Origin: a virus
Strand: one strand, 5' to 3'
DNA length: 64,000 nucleotides
IMG/VR virus record: IMGVR_UViG_3300022220_000003
Span: 29,467-93,466 of that record
Below are positions 30,187 through 38,769 of this stretch, one piece after another; position 1 is the stretch's first letter, and every line of letters starts with the position of its first letter. The notes beneath the pieces were generated by a model. That model searched no databases. It was given only the letters and a program-made list of their open reading frames with translations, and had not been told where the DNA came from. The translations under genes were made by a program, and so were the position numbers.

Positions 30187-31182
30187 ATGAACATCGGGGC
30201 CCTGTTTGATCAGGTCCGAGCCACCGATCAAGCCGTGGCCAAGGCTCTCGGGATCTCGGAGGTGGCGCAAATTGCCCGGACCGAGACGCGCCTCCGTGAA
30301 TACCTCTTGGCCGAGTGGCAGACCCGAGCCAACAAGGCGGCGGCCCAAGCCGCAACATTGACCCGCAAGGGGGCTACAGCTCGCCAAGTCAACGCAGCGG
30401 TGGCCATGGGTCTCAAACCGTGGGCCGAGGTGGTGGCCCCCCGTATGGATCGGGAGCTCGCCAAGGTCTACCGGTTGGCCAAGATCGCGGGATGGCGCAA
30501 AGCAACAGGCCAAACCAAGGCCCCGTTGACCTACGATACCCCGAATTTTGAGCAGATGGCCAAGGCCGCACCCCGTGAGGGATTTGCGGTTTTGCCTACG
30601 TTTGACAAGCTTGACATTGACACGGTTGACGCCCTCACCGAGCAACAGATGTTTTGGCTCGGGGCTCACTACGAGGAAAACGTGGGGGCCACGATAGCTA
30701 GCACCGTGTCGGAGGTGATGGCCCAAGAGGGGCGAAATCGCCAAGTGGCCGCGGTTACGATGCGAGAGCGGCTCGCCGAGACCTTGGGCCAGGTGGTGAC
30801 CCCGGCCGGGTGGCATGGGTCGGTGCGTCAATACATGGAAGGGGTGGCAGCCAATGCCGCCACCGTGGGCCGGGCCTATGGGCAAGTGGCCGCGTTCAAC
30901 GAGGCCGGTGTAACACGCTACGAGATCGCAAATCCCACCGATGAGAGGACTTGTCCGGTTTGCTCGCATATGGACGGTAAAAACTTCACCGTCGAGCAGG
31001 CCAACCAACAGATCGCGGCGGAGCTCAAGGCCGAGAGCAGAGACGATATCAAGTCAACACACCCATGGTACAACTATAAAGAGCTAACGAGTATCAGCCT
31101 CAAGGCCGGCAATGTGAGCCCGCAAGACTCCGCGGCCCTCGCCAAGGCCGGTTTTCCCTTGCCGCCATTCCATTTCAGATGA
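30187..31182 (+). CDS. Mu gpF-like head morphogenesis protein
   Basis: A 331-residue minor head protein. The C-terminal half has TRYEIANPTDERTCPVCSHMDGK-x-F, the usual phage Mu gpF/SPP1 gp7 signature with two Cys, and ends near STHPW. The N-terminal 200 residues are helical. Such proteins bind the portal and travel with it into the head. It starts one base after the portal stop. The 39-bp gap after it contains TTGACGTC direct repeats. Confidence 0.88.
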   Translation: MNIGALFDQVRATDQAVAKALGISEVAQIARTETRLREYLLAEWQTRANKAAAQAATLTRKGATARQVNAAVAMGLKPWAEVVAPRMDRELAKVYRLAKIAGWRKATGQTKAPLTYDTPNFEQMAKAAPREGFAVLPTFDKLDIDTVDALTEQQMFWLGAHYEENVGATIASTVSEVMAQEGRNRQVAAVTMRERLAETLGQVVTPAGWHGSVRQYMEGVAANAATVGRAYGQVAAFNEAGVTRYEIANPTDERTCPVCSHMDGKNFTVEQANQQIAAELKAESRDDIKSTHPWYNYKELTSISLKAGNVSPQDSAALAKAGFPLPPFHFR

Positions 31183-31221
31183 CGTTGCGCCGTTGACGTC
31201 AGTTGACGTCTAGGAGGCCCC

Positions 31222-33777
31222 ATGCAATTGAGCACGACCCCAACCCGCAGGCGAGCTCGCCGAGCTCGTGTTGTCAAAACCGTGACCTCGCAAGACCTCG
31301 CCACAAGCGGCAAGCTCAAGGATGCGGGTTTGCCCGGTGGGAGTGGGATCACCGAGTTGTGGGGTCTAGCGGTGAGCAAAACGGCGGCGGCCGAGCTCTT
31401 GGTGGGCAAGATCAACACTGTCGCCAAAACGACCGATTTGGACCTATCAAAACGCACGATGGTGGTGCTCGCCGAGGGCCGGGCCCTCGGGGAGGTGCAG
31501 CTCGGCAAAAAGGTTGAGGCGAGGACGTGGGCAATCAAATCGGCCAAGGTTTTTGACCGGCCCAAGCCCACCAACATACCGGCGGTGGCCAATGGTGTGG
31601 TTAAAGGGGTGCGCCTGCTCGAGCGGCTCAAGGCTACAGCAATAGAGGAACCGGTAACCAAGAGCCAGGCCAAAACCTACAATCCGCGGCCAGTGGTCGA
31701 TTCGGTGCTCTTGGCGGACGTGCGGGCCTTAAAAGAGTGGGGCGAGGAGGTGGCTTTCAAAAAGGCGCTCACCGAGGTGGAGCGGCGGGGCTTGCAGCTC
31801 CCCCAGCTCGAGCTTGCCCCCGATACCGATCCCGAGATCTTGACGTCCACCGAGCTCTTGGAGGCCCACCGAGCGCTACATGTGGCCAAGGGGTGGAGCT
31901 CCGAGGACGCGATCAACGTGCATGCCCAGATAGTGGCCGAGCTCGCCGATCGCGGCATGCCTCACCCCGAGCCACCTCCGGGCCTTGATCAACGCTCCGA
32001 GCCGTTGGAGCCGGGCGAGGTCCAGATCACAAAAGCAGCGGCCGAGGTGGCCTTGGCCGAGCTCGTGGCCTCGGTCGAGCAATATCCGGTTTTGGTCCAT
32101 AAACGTGTTGAGGGCCGGGCGGTGGTGGTGGCCAAGACCGGGGATCAAGTCAAAGTGGTCGGTGAGGATGGGACCGATCATACCGCGGAGGTGCCCGAGG
32201 TGGCCCGAGCGGTGGCAGCTCTCAAGGCCGAGGCGGTGGAGCTCGAGGGGGTGCTCGAGCCGTGGCACGGTGGCGAGGTGTTGCAGGTCCAAGATCTCGT
32301 TTATGCCGGCCGGGATCTTCGAGATTGGCCGGTATCCAAGCGGCTCGAGCGATTGGCCGAGCTCGGTATCGAGCAGGCCACCGCGTCAACGCCGAGCCGG
32401 CGGATACCTGTTAACGAGCTCCCCACAATCGAGGCCACAGACGGCGAGGCTCTCGAGCGGGCGATCCGTGTCGTCAAATCCTTACCCGGGGCGGCGGGCG
32501 TGGTGGTGAAGCCCGCAACTTCTATTGACCCGGGCGAGTGGCTCGAGCTCGAGGCCGAGCCGGTGGCCAAGGTTGCGCTCTCGGGGCCGGTGCCTTTTGT
32601 GTGGCGTGGGTCCGAGATCTTGATCGGTACCCCCGGCGGGCGGAGGGTCGAGCGGTGGCAGCTCGAAGGGGAAGCGGCCGAGGCACAGATCGCCAAACGC
32701 CGGGCGCCAATGTCGTGGGGTGCACTGCGGGCCGAGTCCACCGAGCGAGGGGAGGCGGAGCTCGGGGCGGTCAAGCCGTGGTGCCGCGAGTATTTTTTGC
32801 GAGGTGAGCAGGCGGCCCACCGGTTGGTGGTCCGCAAAATGCAGATCGGCGAGCTACAAAAGGCGGTCCATTCGTACACCCAATGCATGGTTTGCCGAGC
32901 GGCCCCTGTAATTGACGTGTTGTGGGCCGATGGCCGCGGCCGAGCTTGGTTTTGCAAGGGGTGTTATCCCAAATGGATCCACAAGGGCGGAGGCGCCAAG
33001 ACTCTCGAAGTGATTGGCACCAAGGCAATTATCGGTGGCCGAGCTCCCGCCAAGTATTCAGACCGCCACAACCGTGTCACAACCACCAAGGCCGCGAGCC
33101 CCCACGAGCTCGGCGAGTGGATTGTAATCCGTTCAAACGACCCCACGCCCATGGTGTTGCAGGCCGAATCAGTAACCAAGCGATGGATCCCACCGCTTGG
33201 TGTGTCAGCCTTGCCGCGATCTGTGGCCGAGCAAGTACCGCTTGATCTCGCCTATTGGCAAGCAGGTACTTTGGTGGAGGCCCGCGAGCTCCGTGATCAA
33301 CTTGTGTCAAAGATTGACAAGGGGGAGGTTGAGATCGATTACTCCGCGGCGTACACACCCAAGCCCGCGTCAGAACCTGTCACACAACCAACTACCGAGC
33401 CGGCGGAATTGTTTGTTTCCATTGCCAAAATTGACACCGACCGGCAAATCGTGACAGGTATAGTCTTAGAACCGGGCGAGGTCGATGCTCAAAACGATAC
33501 TATCACTGCCGAGGTTATCGAAAAAGCATCGATCAATTTTCTGTCCCGGTATAATTCCGAGACTCAACTAGGGTTTATGCACAAAATTTTTGGCGAGATC
33601 GGATTGCAGCTCGCCGCCAGTTGGGTAGCACTGAGTAACCAGACGCTTGGCGGCAAAAAGGTCAAGCGAGGCTCGTGGCTTATGAGCGTCAAGGTTGTGG
33701 ACCCCAAGTTGTGGGCTCGCGTCAAAAAGGGCGAGTTTGCGGGGTTCTCGATCGGCGGTGTTGCAAAGGTGCGATAA
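31222..33777 (+). CDS. 851-residue fusion: ligase-like domain plus XkdF-type prohead protease
   Basis: The C-terminal part (about residues 731-851; R-QIVTGIVLEPGEVDAQND ... KRGSWLMSVKVVDPKLW ... FAGFSIGG) matches XkdF-type putative serine proteases that mature capsids. Residues about 285-440 align with the ATP-dependent ligase fold: K-R-V-E-G-R-A-V-V-V, EDGTDHT..VPEVARAV, LVYAGRDLRDWPVSKRLERLAEL, and AAGVVVKP in place of motif IV EG-x-V-x-K. The catalytic Lys motif and the motif IV Glu appear altered, so adenylation is doubtful. A C-x2-C zinc knuckle pair lies near 554-580. GGAGGCCCC precedes the ATG. Family XkdF proteins are usually far shorter. Confidence 0.85.
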   Translation: MQLSTTPTRRRARRARVVKTVTSQDLATSGKLKDAGLPGGSGITELWGLAVSKTAAAELLVGKINTVAKTTDLDLSKRTMVVLAEGRALGEVQLGKKVEARTWAIKSAKVFDRPKPTNIPAVANGVVKGVRLLERLKATAIEEPVTKSQAKTYNPRPVVDSVLLADVRALKEWGEEVAFKKALTEVERRGLQLPQLELAPDTDPEILTSTELLEAHRALHVAKGWSSEDAINVHAQIVAELADRGMPHPEPPPGLDQRSEPLEPGEVQITKAAAEVALAELVASVEQYPVLVHKRVEGRAVVVAKTGDQVKVVGEDGTDHTAEVPEVARAVAALKAEAVELEGVLEPWHGGEVLQVQDLVYAGRDLRDWPVSKRLERLAELGIEQATASTPSRRIPVNELPTIEATDGEALERAIRVVKSLPGAAGVVVKPATSIDPGEWLELEAEPVAKVALSGPVPFVWRGSEILIGTPGGRRVERWQLEGEAAEAQIAKRRAPMSWGALRAESTERGEAELGAVKPWCREYFLRGEQAAHRLVVRKMQIGELQKAVHSYTQCMVCRAAPVIDVLWADGRGRAWFCKGCYPKWIHKGGGAKTLEVIGTKAIIGGRAPAKYSDRHNRVTTTKAASPHELGEWIVIRSNDPTPMVLQAESVTKRWIPPLGVSALPRSVAEQVPLDLAYWQAGTLVEARELRDQLVSKIDKGEVEIDYSAAYTPKPASEPVTQPTTEPAELFVSIAKIDTDRQIVTGIVLEPGEVDAQNDTITAEVIEKASINFLSRYNSETQLGFMHKIFGEIGLQLAASWVALSNQTLGGKKVKRGSWLMSVKVVDPKLWARVKKGEFAGFSIGGVAKVR

Positions 33778-34725
33778 ATGGCAACCAAAGAGCAACTGAA
33801 GAACGCGCGAGAGTTACTTGATCTAGATGTCAAGGAAGTCTCGTTGGTGGATAAGCCCGCAAACCTGCGGGAATTTTTGATCGTGAAACGTCGAGCCGAG
33901 AGCAATCTCGGTGAGTTTGAGGTTGAGCCCTCGGTGGTCGAGTGGCTCGACAAAATGGCGGGCACCCCCGGGGCCCCCACTGAGTCAATCCAAGCCCTTG
34001 CGGCGGCATTAACAGGAGGCACCCCGATGGAAACTGTGGAAATGATCAAGGCTCGCCACGTTTACGAGGTTGAGGTCCAAAAGGCCGGGCAGACCGAGGA
34101 GACCCCAGAGCAGCTCGAGCAACGGCACGCGGCGGAGCTCGAGCAGGTCCAAAAGGCCGACGCCGACAACCCGGCCGAGCCCGAGGCCAAACCGGCGGAG
34201 CCGGCGGCCGAGCCAGAGACCAAACCGGCGGAGCCCGAGGCCAAACCCGAAACCGAGCCCGTGACCAAAAGCGAGCCGGCGGCCGAGCCCGATCTGGATG
34301 AGGAGCCGGCGGTCGTGATCAAACGGGATGGTTCGATCCACGTGGCGGGCCAGACCGTGCAAAAAGCCAAGACGTTTGGCAAAGCCAAAACCGCCACCCT
34401 GCAAAACGCGGTGCAGGCCTTGGCCAAGCTTTTGGGCGATGTGTCCGAGGACGCGCTCAAGTCCGCCATGGCTCCCTACATGGACCCATCCAAAAAGGTG
34501 GAGACCACCAAGGCGGCCGATACCGAGCCGGCGGCGGAGCCAACCCCGGCGGTGAACCCGGCCGAGTTGATCACCAAGGCGGTGGCCACCGCGCTCGAGC
34601 CAATCGCCAAGCGGCTCGAGGAGATCGAAAAAACTCGCAACCCGTCGCAATCGGTGGAGGGTGACGGCGGGACAGACAACCAATCGACCAAGGTCGAAAA
34701 AAGCATTTGGGCTGGAGTACTTTAG
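33778..34725 (+). CDS. Scaffold-like head assembly protein
   Basis: A 315-residue protein. Residues 18-38 (VKEVSLVDKPANLREFLIVKR) are the segment usually found at the start of proteins following XkdF. Residues 100-175 are a Pro/Glu/Ala/Lys repeat linker, then a helical part, and the end is TKVEKSIWAGVL, also typical for this position. It probably acts as scaffold or internal head protein and may be cut by the upstream protease. Starts on the base after the protease stop. Confidence 0.75.
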   Translation: MATKEQLKNARELLDLDVKEVSLVDKPANLREFLIVKRRAESNLGEFEVEPSVVEWLDKMAGTPGAPTESIQALAAALTGGTPMETVEMIKARHVYEVEVQKAGQTEETPEQLEQRHAAELEQVQKADADNPAEPEAKPAEPAAEPETKPAEPEAKPETEPVTKSEPAAEPDLDEEPAVVIKRDGSIHVAGQTVQKAKTFGKAKTATLQNAVQALAKLLGDVSEDALKSAMAPYMDPSKKVETTKAADTEPAAEPTPAVNPAELITKAVATALEPIAKRLEEIEKTRNPSQSVEGDGGTDNQSTKVEKSIWAGVL

Positions 34726-34744
34726 CCTCTCGTGGCGAGGGCTA
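34723..34744 (+). other. Hairpin between scaffold and capsid genes
   Basis: TAGCC-(T)-CTCG, loop TGG, CGAG-GGCTA: a nine-pair stem with one bulge, beginning with the scaffold stop codon and 30 bp before the capsid ATG. No T-run follows. It may be an RNA processing or stabilising element that raises capsid expression. Confidence 0.5.
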
Positions 34745-34775
34745 GTTTAGATAACACACCTGAGGAGGACAAACC

Positions 34776-35975
34776 ATGGCCGGTATCCCAAACGAGGAGC
34801 TGATCGCCAAAGCCGTGATCACCACCGATGCGCTCGCTGCAAGTGGCAAGCTCAACGACAAACAGTCAGAGACGTTCCTAGACTACGTGATCGAGGAAAG
34901 CGTCTTGAAAGAAAATGCCCGTGTGATCAAGTTCAGGGCGGAAAACCTCAACATCGATAAGATTGGCGTTGGAGGCCGTGTTGCATTTCCCAAAGCAGAA
35001 GCCACGGATCCGGGCCATCGTCGAGGGGTTTCGACTTCGCAGATCCAGTTGACCCCGCGCGAGATTATCGTCCCGTTCGAGATCGGGGATCTGTTCAAAG
35101 AGGTAAGCCTCGAGAGCCCCGAAAAAATCGAGACTCACATCATTCAAATGATGGCGAGGCAGCTGTCAAATGATATGGAGGAGCTCTACATCTTGGGCGA
35201 TACCGTGGGCCCCGCGATCCTCGAATCGGAGTACCTCGACAACGGGAGCGCCACCCAATACGTCAAGGACAGCTACTTGGCGTTGCAGGACGGTTGGAGC
35301 CGGTTGGCCGACGGGGCCAACGTGGTGGACGCCCAAGGTGCCAACATTGGGCTGAGCATTTTTGGCCAAATGTTGCGGGCGATGCCCACCAAATTCCGAC
35401 GCAACAAGCGAGCCCTGCGTTGGTTCTTGAGCCCAGATTTGTGGCAGCTCTACACCGAAAAGTTGAGCACCCGCGCCACCGCGCTCGGTGACTCCGCGGC
35501 CGGTGGTGGTGAGCATGGCCCCTATGGCGTGCGACCCGTCGAGGTGCCCTTGTGGTCACTCCAACCCAAGGTGGTGCAACACGTGACCCTAACCGGGACC
35601 ACGGCGGTTGCCTTGCGGTTTGGGCCGATCTCCAACGTGGTGGTGAGCACCGAGACCTTGGGCCAGACCCCCGAGACCCCCTACGCAGAGACCACCGATT
35701 GGGTGGCCGACTACACCGCGGGCACCATTGTCCGGGCCGGTGGTACCACGATTGGGTCCGGTGACACCGTCAAGGTGACCTACGATGCGAACCCGCAGGT
35801 TCTCTTGACCCACATGAACAACTTCGTTGTGGGGATCGGTCGAGACATCAAAATTGAAAAGGACAGAAACATCTACAAAGGTGTCAACGAATACGCGATC
35901 CATGCCAAGGTCGCGGTCCAATTCGAGGAGTTGACGGCGATCGTCAAAGGCAAAAACATCGGGACCAGCATCTAA
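34776..35975 (+). CDS. Major capsid protein (HK97 fold)
   Basis: A 399-residue protein, the usual size. N-terminal helix (residues 25-50), a central E-I-x-V-PF-E-I-GD-x-F-x-E-V strand pair, a long spine helix near 110-135, and an R-x-L-R-W-F-L-S-P-D-L-W segment are typical of HK97-type capsid proteins of myoviruses with XkdF/XkdG genes. The C-terminal part (residues 270-340) carries an inserted beta domain rich in Thr/Gly. TGAGGAGGACAAACC is a very strong ribosome site. Position after protease and scaffold confirms the role. Confidence 0.9.
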   Translation: MAGIPNEELIAKAVITTDALAASGKLNDKQSETFLDYVIEESVLKENARVIKFRAENLNIDKIGVGGRVAFPKAEATDPGHRRGVSTSQIQLTPREIIVPFEIGDLFKEVSLESPEKIETHIIQMMARQLSNDMEELYILGDTVGPAILESEYLDNGSATQYVKDSYLALQDGWSRLADGANVVDAQGANIGLSIFGQMLRAMPTKFRRNKRALRWFLSPDLWQLYTEKLSTRATALGDSAAGGGEHGPYGVRPVEVPLWSLQPKVVQHVTLTGTTAVALRFGPISNVVVSTETLGQTPETPYAETTDWVADYTAGTIVRAGGTTIGSGDTVKVTYDANPQVLLTHMNNFVVGIGRDIKIEKDRNIYKGVNEYAIHAKVAVQFEELTAIVKGKNIGTSI

Positions 35976-36027
35976 ACCGGCGAGAGTTTGCGGCGATATC
36001 CACTGCCATTGATTGGAGGATCTCAAG

Positions 36028-36375
36028 ATGGCACGCGAAAAAGTGCAACTGCGAGGCGCATCGAGTTACACCAGTATCTTTTCAAAAGATCGACCCTGGA
36101 AACGTAATGAAGTGCGCTTCCTTGTTGACCCCGTCAAGATCACGTATTACCGGCAGCAGGCGGAGTTTATCTGCACCTCGGTGGGTGACGCCGAGGGCGA
36201 AAACTCCGCGGGTGGGGCGGCGGCCGAGGAGCCTTATCGGCACACCTACGCCACGTTAACCCGCCTCACCAAGCCCGAGCTCGTGGCTTATGCCTCGATG
36301 ACTCACAGCCTCGATCTCGATGAGGACAACCGCAAAGATGACCTAATCGCCGCAATACTCGGGGCCCAAGGTTAG
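36028..36375 (+). CDS. Head-tail joining or head-associated protein
   Basis: A 115-residue protein. The C-terminal 35 residues (L-T-KPELVAYA...DLDEDNRKDDLIAAIL) resemble HeH/LEM/SAP-like helical hairpins seen in small phage head proteins. The first 60 residues are beta-rich. TTGGAGGATCTCAAG before ATG 36028 selects this start over a TTG 15 bp upstream. Function inferred from place. Confidence 0.65.
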   Translation: MAREKVQLRGASSYTSIFSKDRPWKRNEVRFLVDPVKITYYRQQAEFICTSVGDAEGENSAGGAAAEEPYRHTYATLTRLTKPELVAYASMTHSLDLDEDNRKDDLIAAILGAQG

Positions 36376-36386
36376 GAGGTATAACC

Positions 36387-36719
36387 ATGCCATTGGTGCA
36401 AATCCCTGTTGGGATCGCGCCTTGCCAGATCGACGACTTCCCAGCGGAGATCGGCGAGGGCGAAAACAAGCGGCCGTTTGAGCGATCATGCCAAGGTGCT
36501 TTGTACATACAGCCAGCACGGACCAAGGTGCTCTCGGACGATGAGCTCGCATTTTTGCGGACGGCAAAGCAACACGCAAAGCTTGGAGCTCGGATCATTG
36601 TGGTGAGGGTTGACGTTGTGCCCGATACTTCAAGGCGGCCCACCGGTATGCGGGAGCACATGGAGAACCCGTTGCCACCGGCGGCCACGCCATCGGCGGA
36701 GTATGACCTAGACGGTTGA
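36387..36719 (+). CDS. Hypothetical structural protein
   Basis: A 110-residue protein, mixed strands and helices with a proline-rich tail; no family recognised. TTAGGAGGTATAACC before the ATG is strong, as for most genes of this block. Lies in the head-proximal accessory cluster. Confidence 0.6.
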   Translation: MPLVQIPVGIAPCQIDDFPAEIGEGENKRPFERSCQGALYIQPARTKVLSDDELAFLRTAKQHAKLGARIIVVRVDVVPDTSRRPTGMREHMENPLPPAATPSAEYDLDG

Positions 36720-36771
36720 GGTTGACTCCATTGGCACTAGGCCCGCTTGGCTACGGCCCAAGGGTAGCATT

Positions 36772-37152
36772 GTGCTCGAGATCCACACACGTGACGGCCA
36801 GACCACAAAAGTTGATCTGGGTAATCCGGACCATGCGAAAGAGTGGGCACGACGCATGGCTGATCCGAGGTATCAGGATACCATAACGGGGGTTACGGTC
36901 TCACATCTCGGGGTGCGTTATAGCCTATCGCGGCCATCTGATTTTAGCCCCGTCGCGTTTTCAGCCGAATACGTTGATCCCGATCCTAGCCGCAAGCTCA
37001 AGGGCGGCCACCGTGTAATTTGTCATGCCGGTGACATACGAGCGGCGGTTATGGTTCACCAACAACAACGAGCAGTGCGTCTCACGTTGCAGAAGTGGGG
37101 AAAACAGCGCTACAACCCCGGTTATGACCCCCTACGGGTACGGGAGGGTTAG
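36772..37152 (+). CDS. Hypothetical protein
   Basis: A 126-residue protein beginning with GTG; basic and beta-rich, no recognised family. AAGGGTAGCATT precedes the start. A second reading frame overlaps its end but looks like a shadow. Followed by 3 bp and then the large structural gene at 37156. Confidence 0.55.
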   Translation: MLEIHTRDGQTTKVDLGNPDHAKEWARRMADPRYQDTITGVTVSHLGVRYSLSRPSDFSPVAFSAEYVDPDPSRKLKGGHRVICHAGDIRAAVMVHQQQRAVRLTLQKWGKQRYNPGYDPLRVREG

Positions 37153-37155
37153 GCC

Positions 37156-38295
37156 GTGGCCCCATCTTTGCAACGACTCGATCAGATCCGTAACCCCGAT
37201 CAATATGATGACCAACTACCGGCGGCGAGCGTTGCAGCTAGTGAAACCACAGCCGAAACCCTCGAGGATCACAACAACGCCCTGATCTCGCAAATCAAGC
37301 GGATCTTGCGAGGGGACGGGGCGGGCAATTGGTTTGATAACCCGGCGGTCATAGGGCCCGGGTCCACCGATGCCTCGTTGGAGGCCCTTGCGGCTCGAGC
37401 ACGGCTTGAGGACAAAAATATCCTAACTTATCGGTTGCAGCTGACCGATCTCTTAGTACCCTCGGGCCAGAATTGGGTGGCATTTACGGCTGGGGCTACA
37501 TTGCCCGCGGCCAATATAGCGATCGCGGATAGCAGCCAAGGTGCTGCGGTGTCACAACTTGCCACCGCGGTGGATCAACACAGTCTTGAGATCAACGCTG
37601 GGCTCAACGCGTTAGAGCCAAAAAACTTGGTGCGGGTGTACGACGGTACCACGGGCGAGGTTTTGCAATCCGATGGGCGGGCGGTGTCTGCGTTGTTGCA
37701 GGTGGGTGTTGATGCTACTGACGGCAACCCGTTTGCAACTTCGGGGGATGATCAGGGCCAACTGTCGTTTGTGCGACCCAATGCCGCCTATACCGCTTTT
37801 GAGGCCGTACCAGTTGTTGACGTTGAATACGCTTCGATTGTGTACCGATACACGGTACGCGACGATTTGGTGGATACCCCAGAGGAATCTTTTCGGGGTG
37901 ACACGGTAACTGGCGGTGGTGGCCTTAGCCCCCATGCTTTTGGTGCGAGTTGTGACCCGTCGTTGGTGGTTGGCGAATGGGTCTACATTTCGGGGCCTAG
38001 TGTGGCGGGGTTGTACGCGGTGGACCGGGTGAATATCTCTGATTTTTCCAAGCTCCCTGCGGTGGGTGTTGTTTCACAAAAACCCACTGCGACCACTGCC
38101 TATATCCAATGGGGCGGCGAGATCCGAGGACTTGGGACGTTGACGCCTAGACGAGTTTATTTTTTGCAGGCCGATGCCACCGCGGGTTTAGCTCCGCCGG
38201 TGGGTGCGGGGCAATACGTCCAGCGGGTGGGTGTGGCATTGGATGCTAGTGTGCTACTAATTAGCCCAAACCTACATCTAACGAAACGGAGTTGA
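37156..38295 (+). CDS. Virion appendage protein
   Basis: A 379-residue, Ala/Val/Gly-rich beta protein with a helical start (LEDHNNALISQIKRILRG at residues 38-55), resembling trimeric phage neck or appendage proteins in which a short coiled coil leads into beta domains. The C-terminal 60 residues (RRVYFLQADATAGLAPP...QYVQRVGVALDASVL) resemble the end of other fibre proteins. GTG start. Role as structural or receptor-binding protein is inferred. Confidence 0.65.
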   Translation: MAPSLQRLDQIRNPDQYDDQLPAASVAASETTAETLEDHNNALISQIKRILRGDGAGNWFDNPAVIGPGSTDASLEALAARARLEDKNILTYRLQLTDLLVPSGQNWVAFTAGATLPAANIAIADSSQGAAVSQLATAVDQHSLEINAGLNALEPKNLVRVYDGTTGEVLQSDGRAVSALLQVGVDATDGNPFATSGDDQGQLSFVRPNAAYTAFEAVPVVDVEYASIVYRYTVRDDLVDTPEESFRGDTVTGGGGLSPHAFGASCDPSLVVGEWVYISGPSVAGLYAVDRVNISDFSKLPAVGVVSQKPTATTAYIQWGGEIRGLGTLTPRRVYFLQADATAGLAPPVGAGQYVQRVGVALDASVLLISPNLHLTKRS

Positions 38296-38299
38296 CACC

Positions 38300-38725
38300 A
38301 TGGCAAAAAAGGGACCGCGAAAACGGTGTGATTCGGAGGATTGCCGACGGCTGCGGTTGAACGGATCAACCTATTGCCGTTTTCACCAATCCAAGCCAGC
38401 TAGCGCCGAGGTTGCCGACGAAAACGTGGTTAAACTTTCTGAACGTGATGCGCTGCGTTTTGGCAAGGTGGACGCTGAGGTACGTAATGCTATCCAAGGG
38501 CAAAAATTGATTGATTACGAAATCAACGTGGTACAGCAAAATGTGCGCCAAAAGATTGCCGAGTTGCAACAGCGCAAGGCGGAGCTGATCAACGTAGTTC
38601 GTGAATACCAGGGCAGCTATCAGGCTATTGTCCAAGAGATAGCCGAGACTTACGGCATACATGACCCCGCTAAGATGGCGATAGATCCAGACGCTGGGAT
38701 TGTGCGAGACTTGACGAAAGTCTAA
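38300..38725 (+). CDS. Zinc-finger coiled-coil protein
   Basis: A 141-residue protein. Residues 9-29 contain C-x4-C-x11-C-x3-H (CDSEDC ... YCRFH), a single zinc-binding site. Residues 60-115 form a long coiled coil rich in Gln/Lys. It lies between two appendage genes and might be a chaperone for them. A short GGGGT/ACCCC hairpin (38733-38748) without T-run follows the stop. Confidence 0.6.
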   Translation: MAKKGPRKRCDSEDCRRLRLNGSTYCRFHQSKPASAEVADENVVKLSERDALRFGKVDAEVRNAIQGQKLIDYEINVVQQNVRQKIAELQQRKAELINVVREYQGSYQAIVQEIAETYGIHDPAKMAIDPDAGIVRDLTKV

Positions 38726-38769
38726 CAAACCGGGGGTGCTAATACCCCACCTACCCAGGGAGTTTTGCC

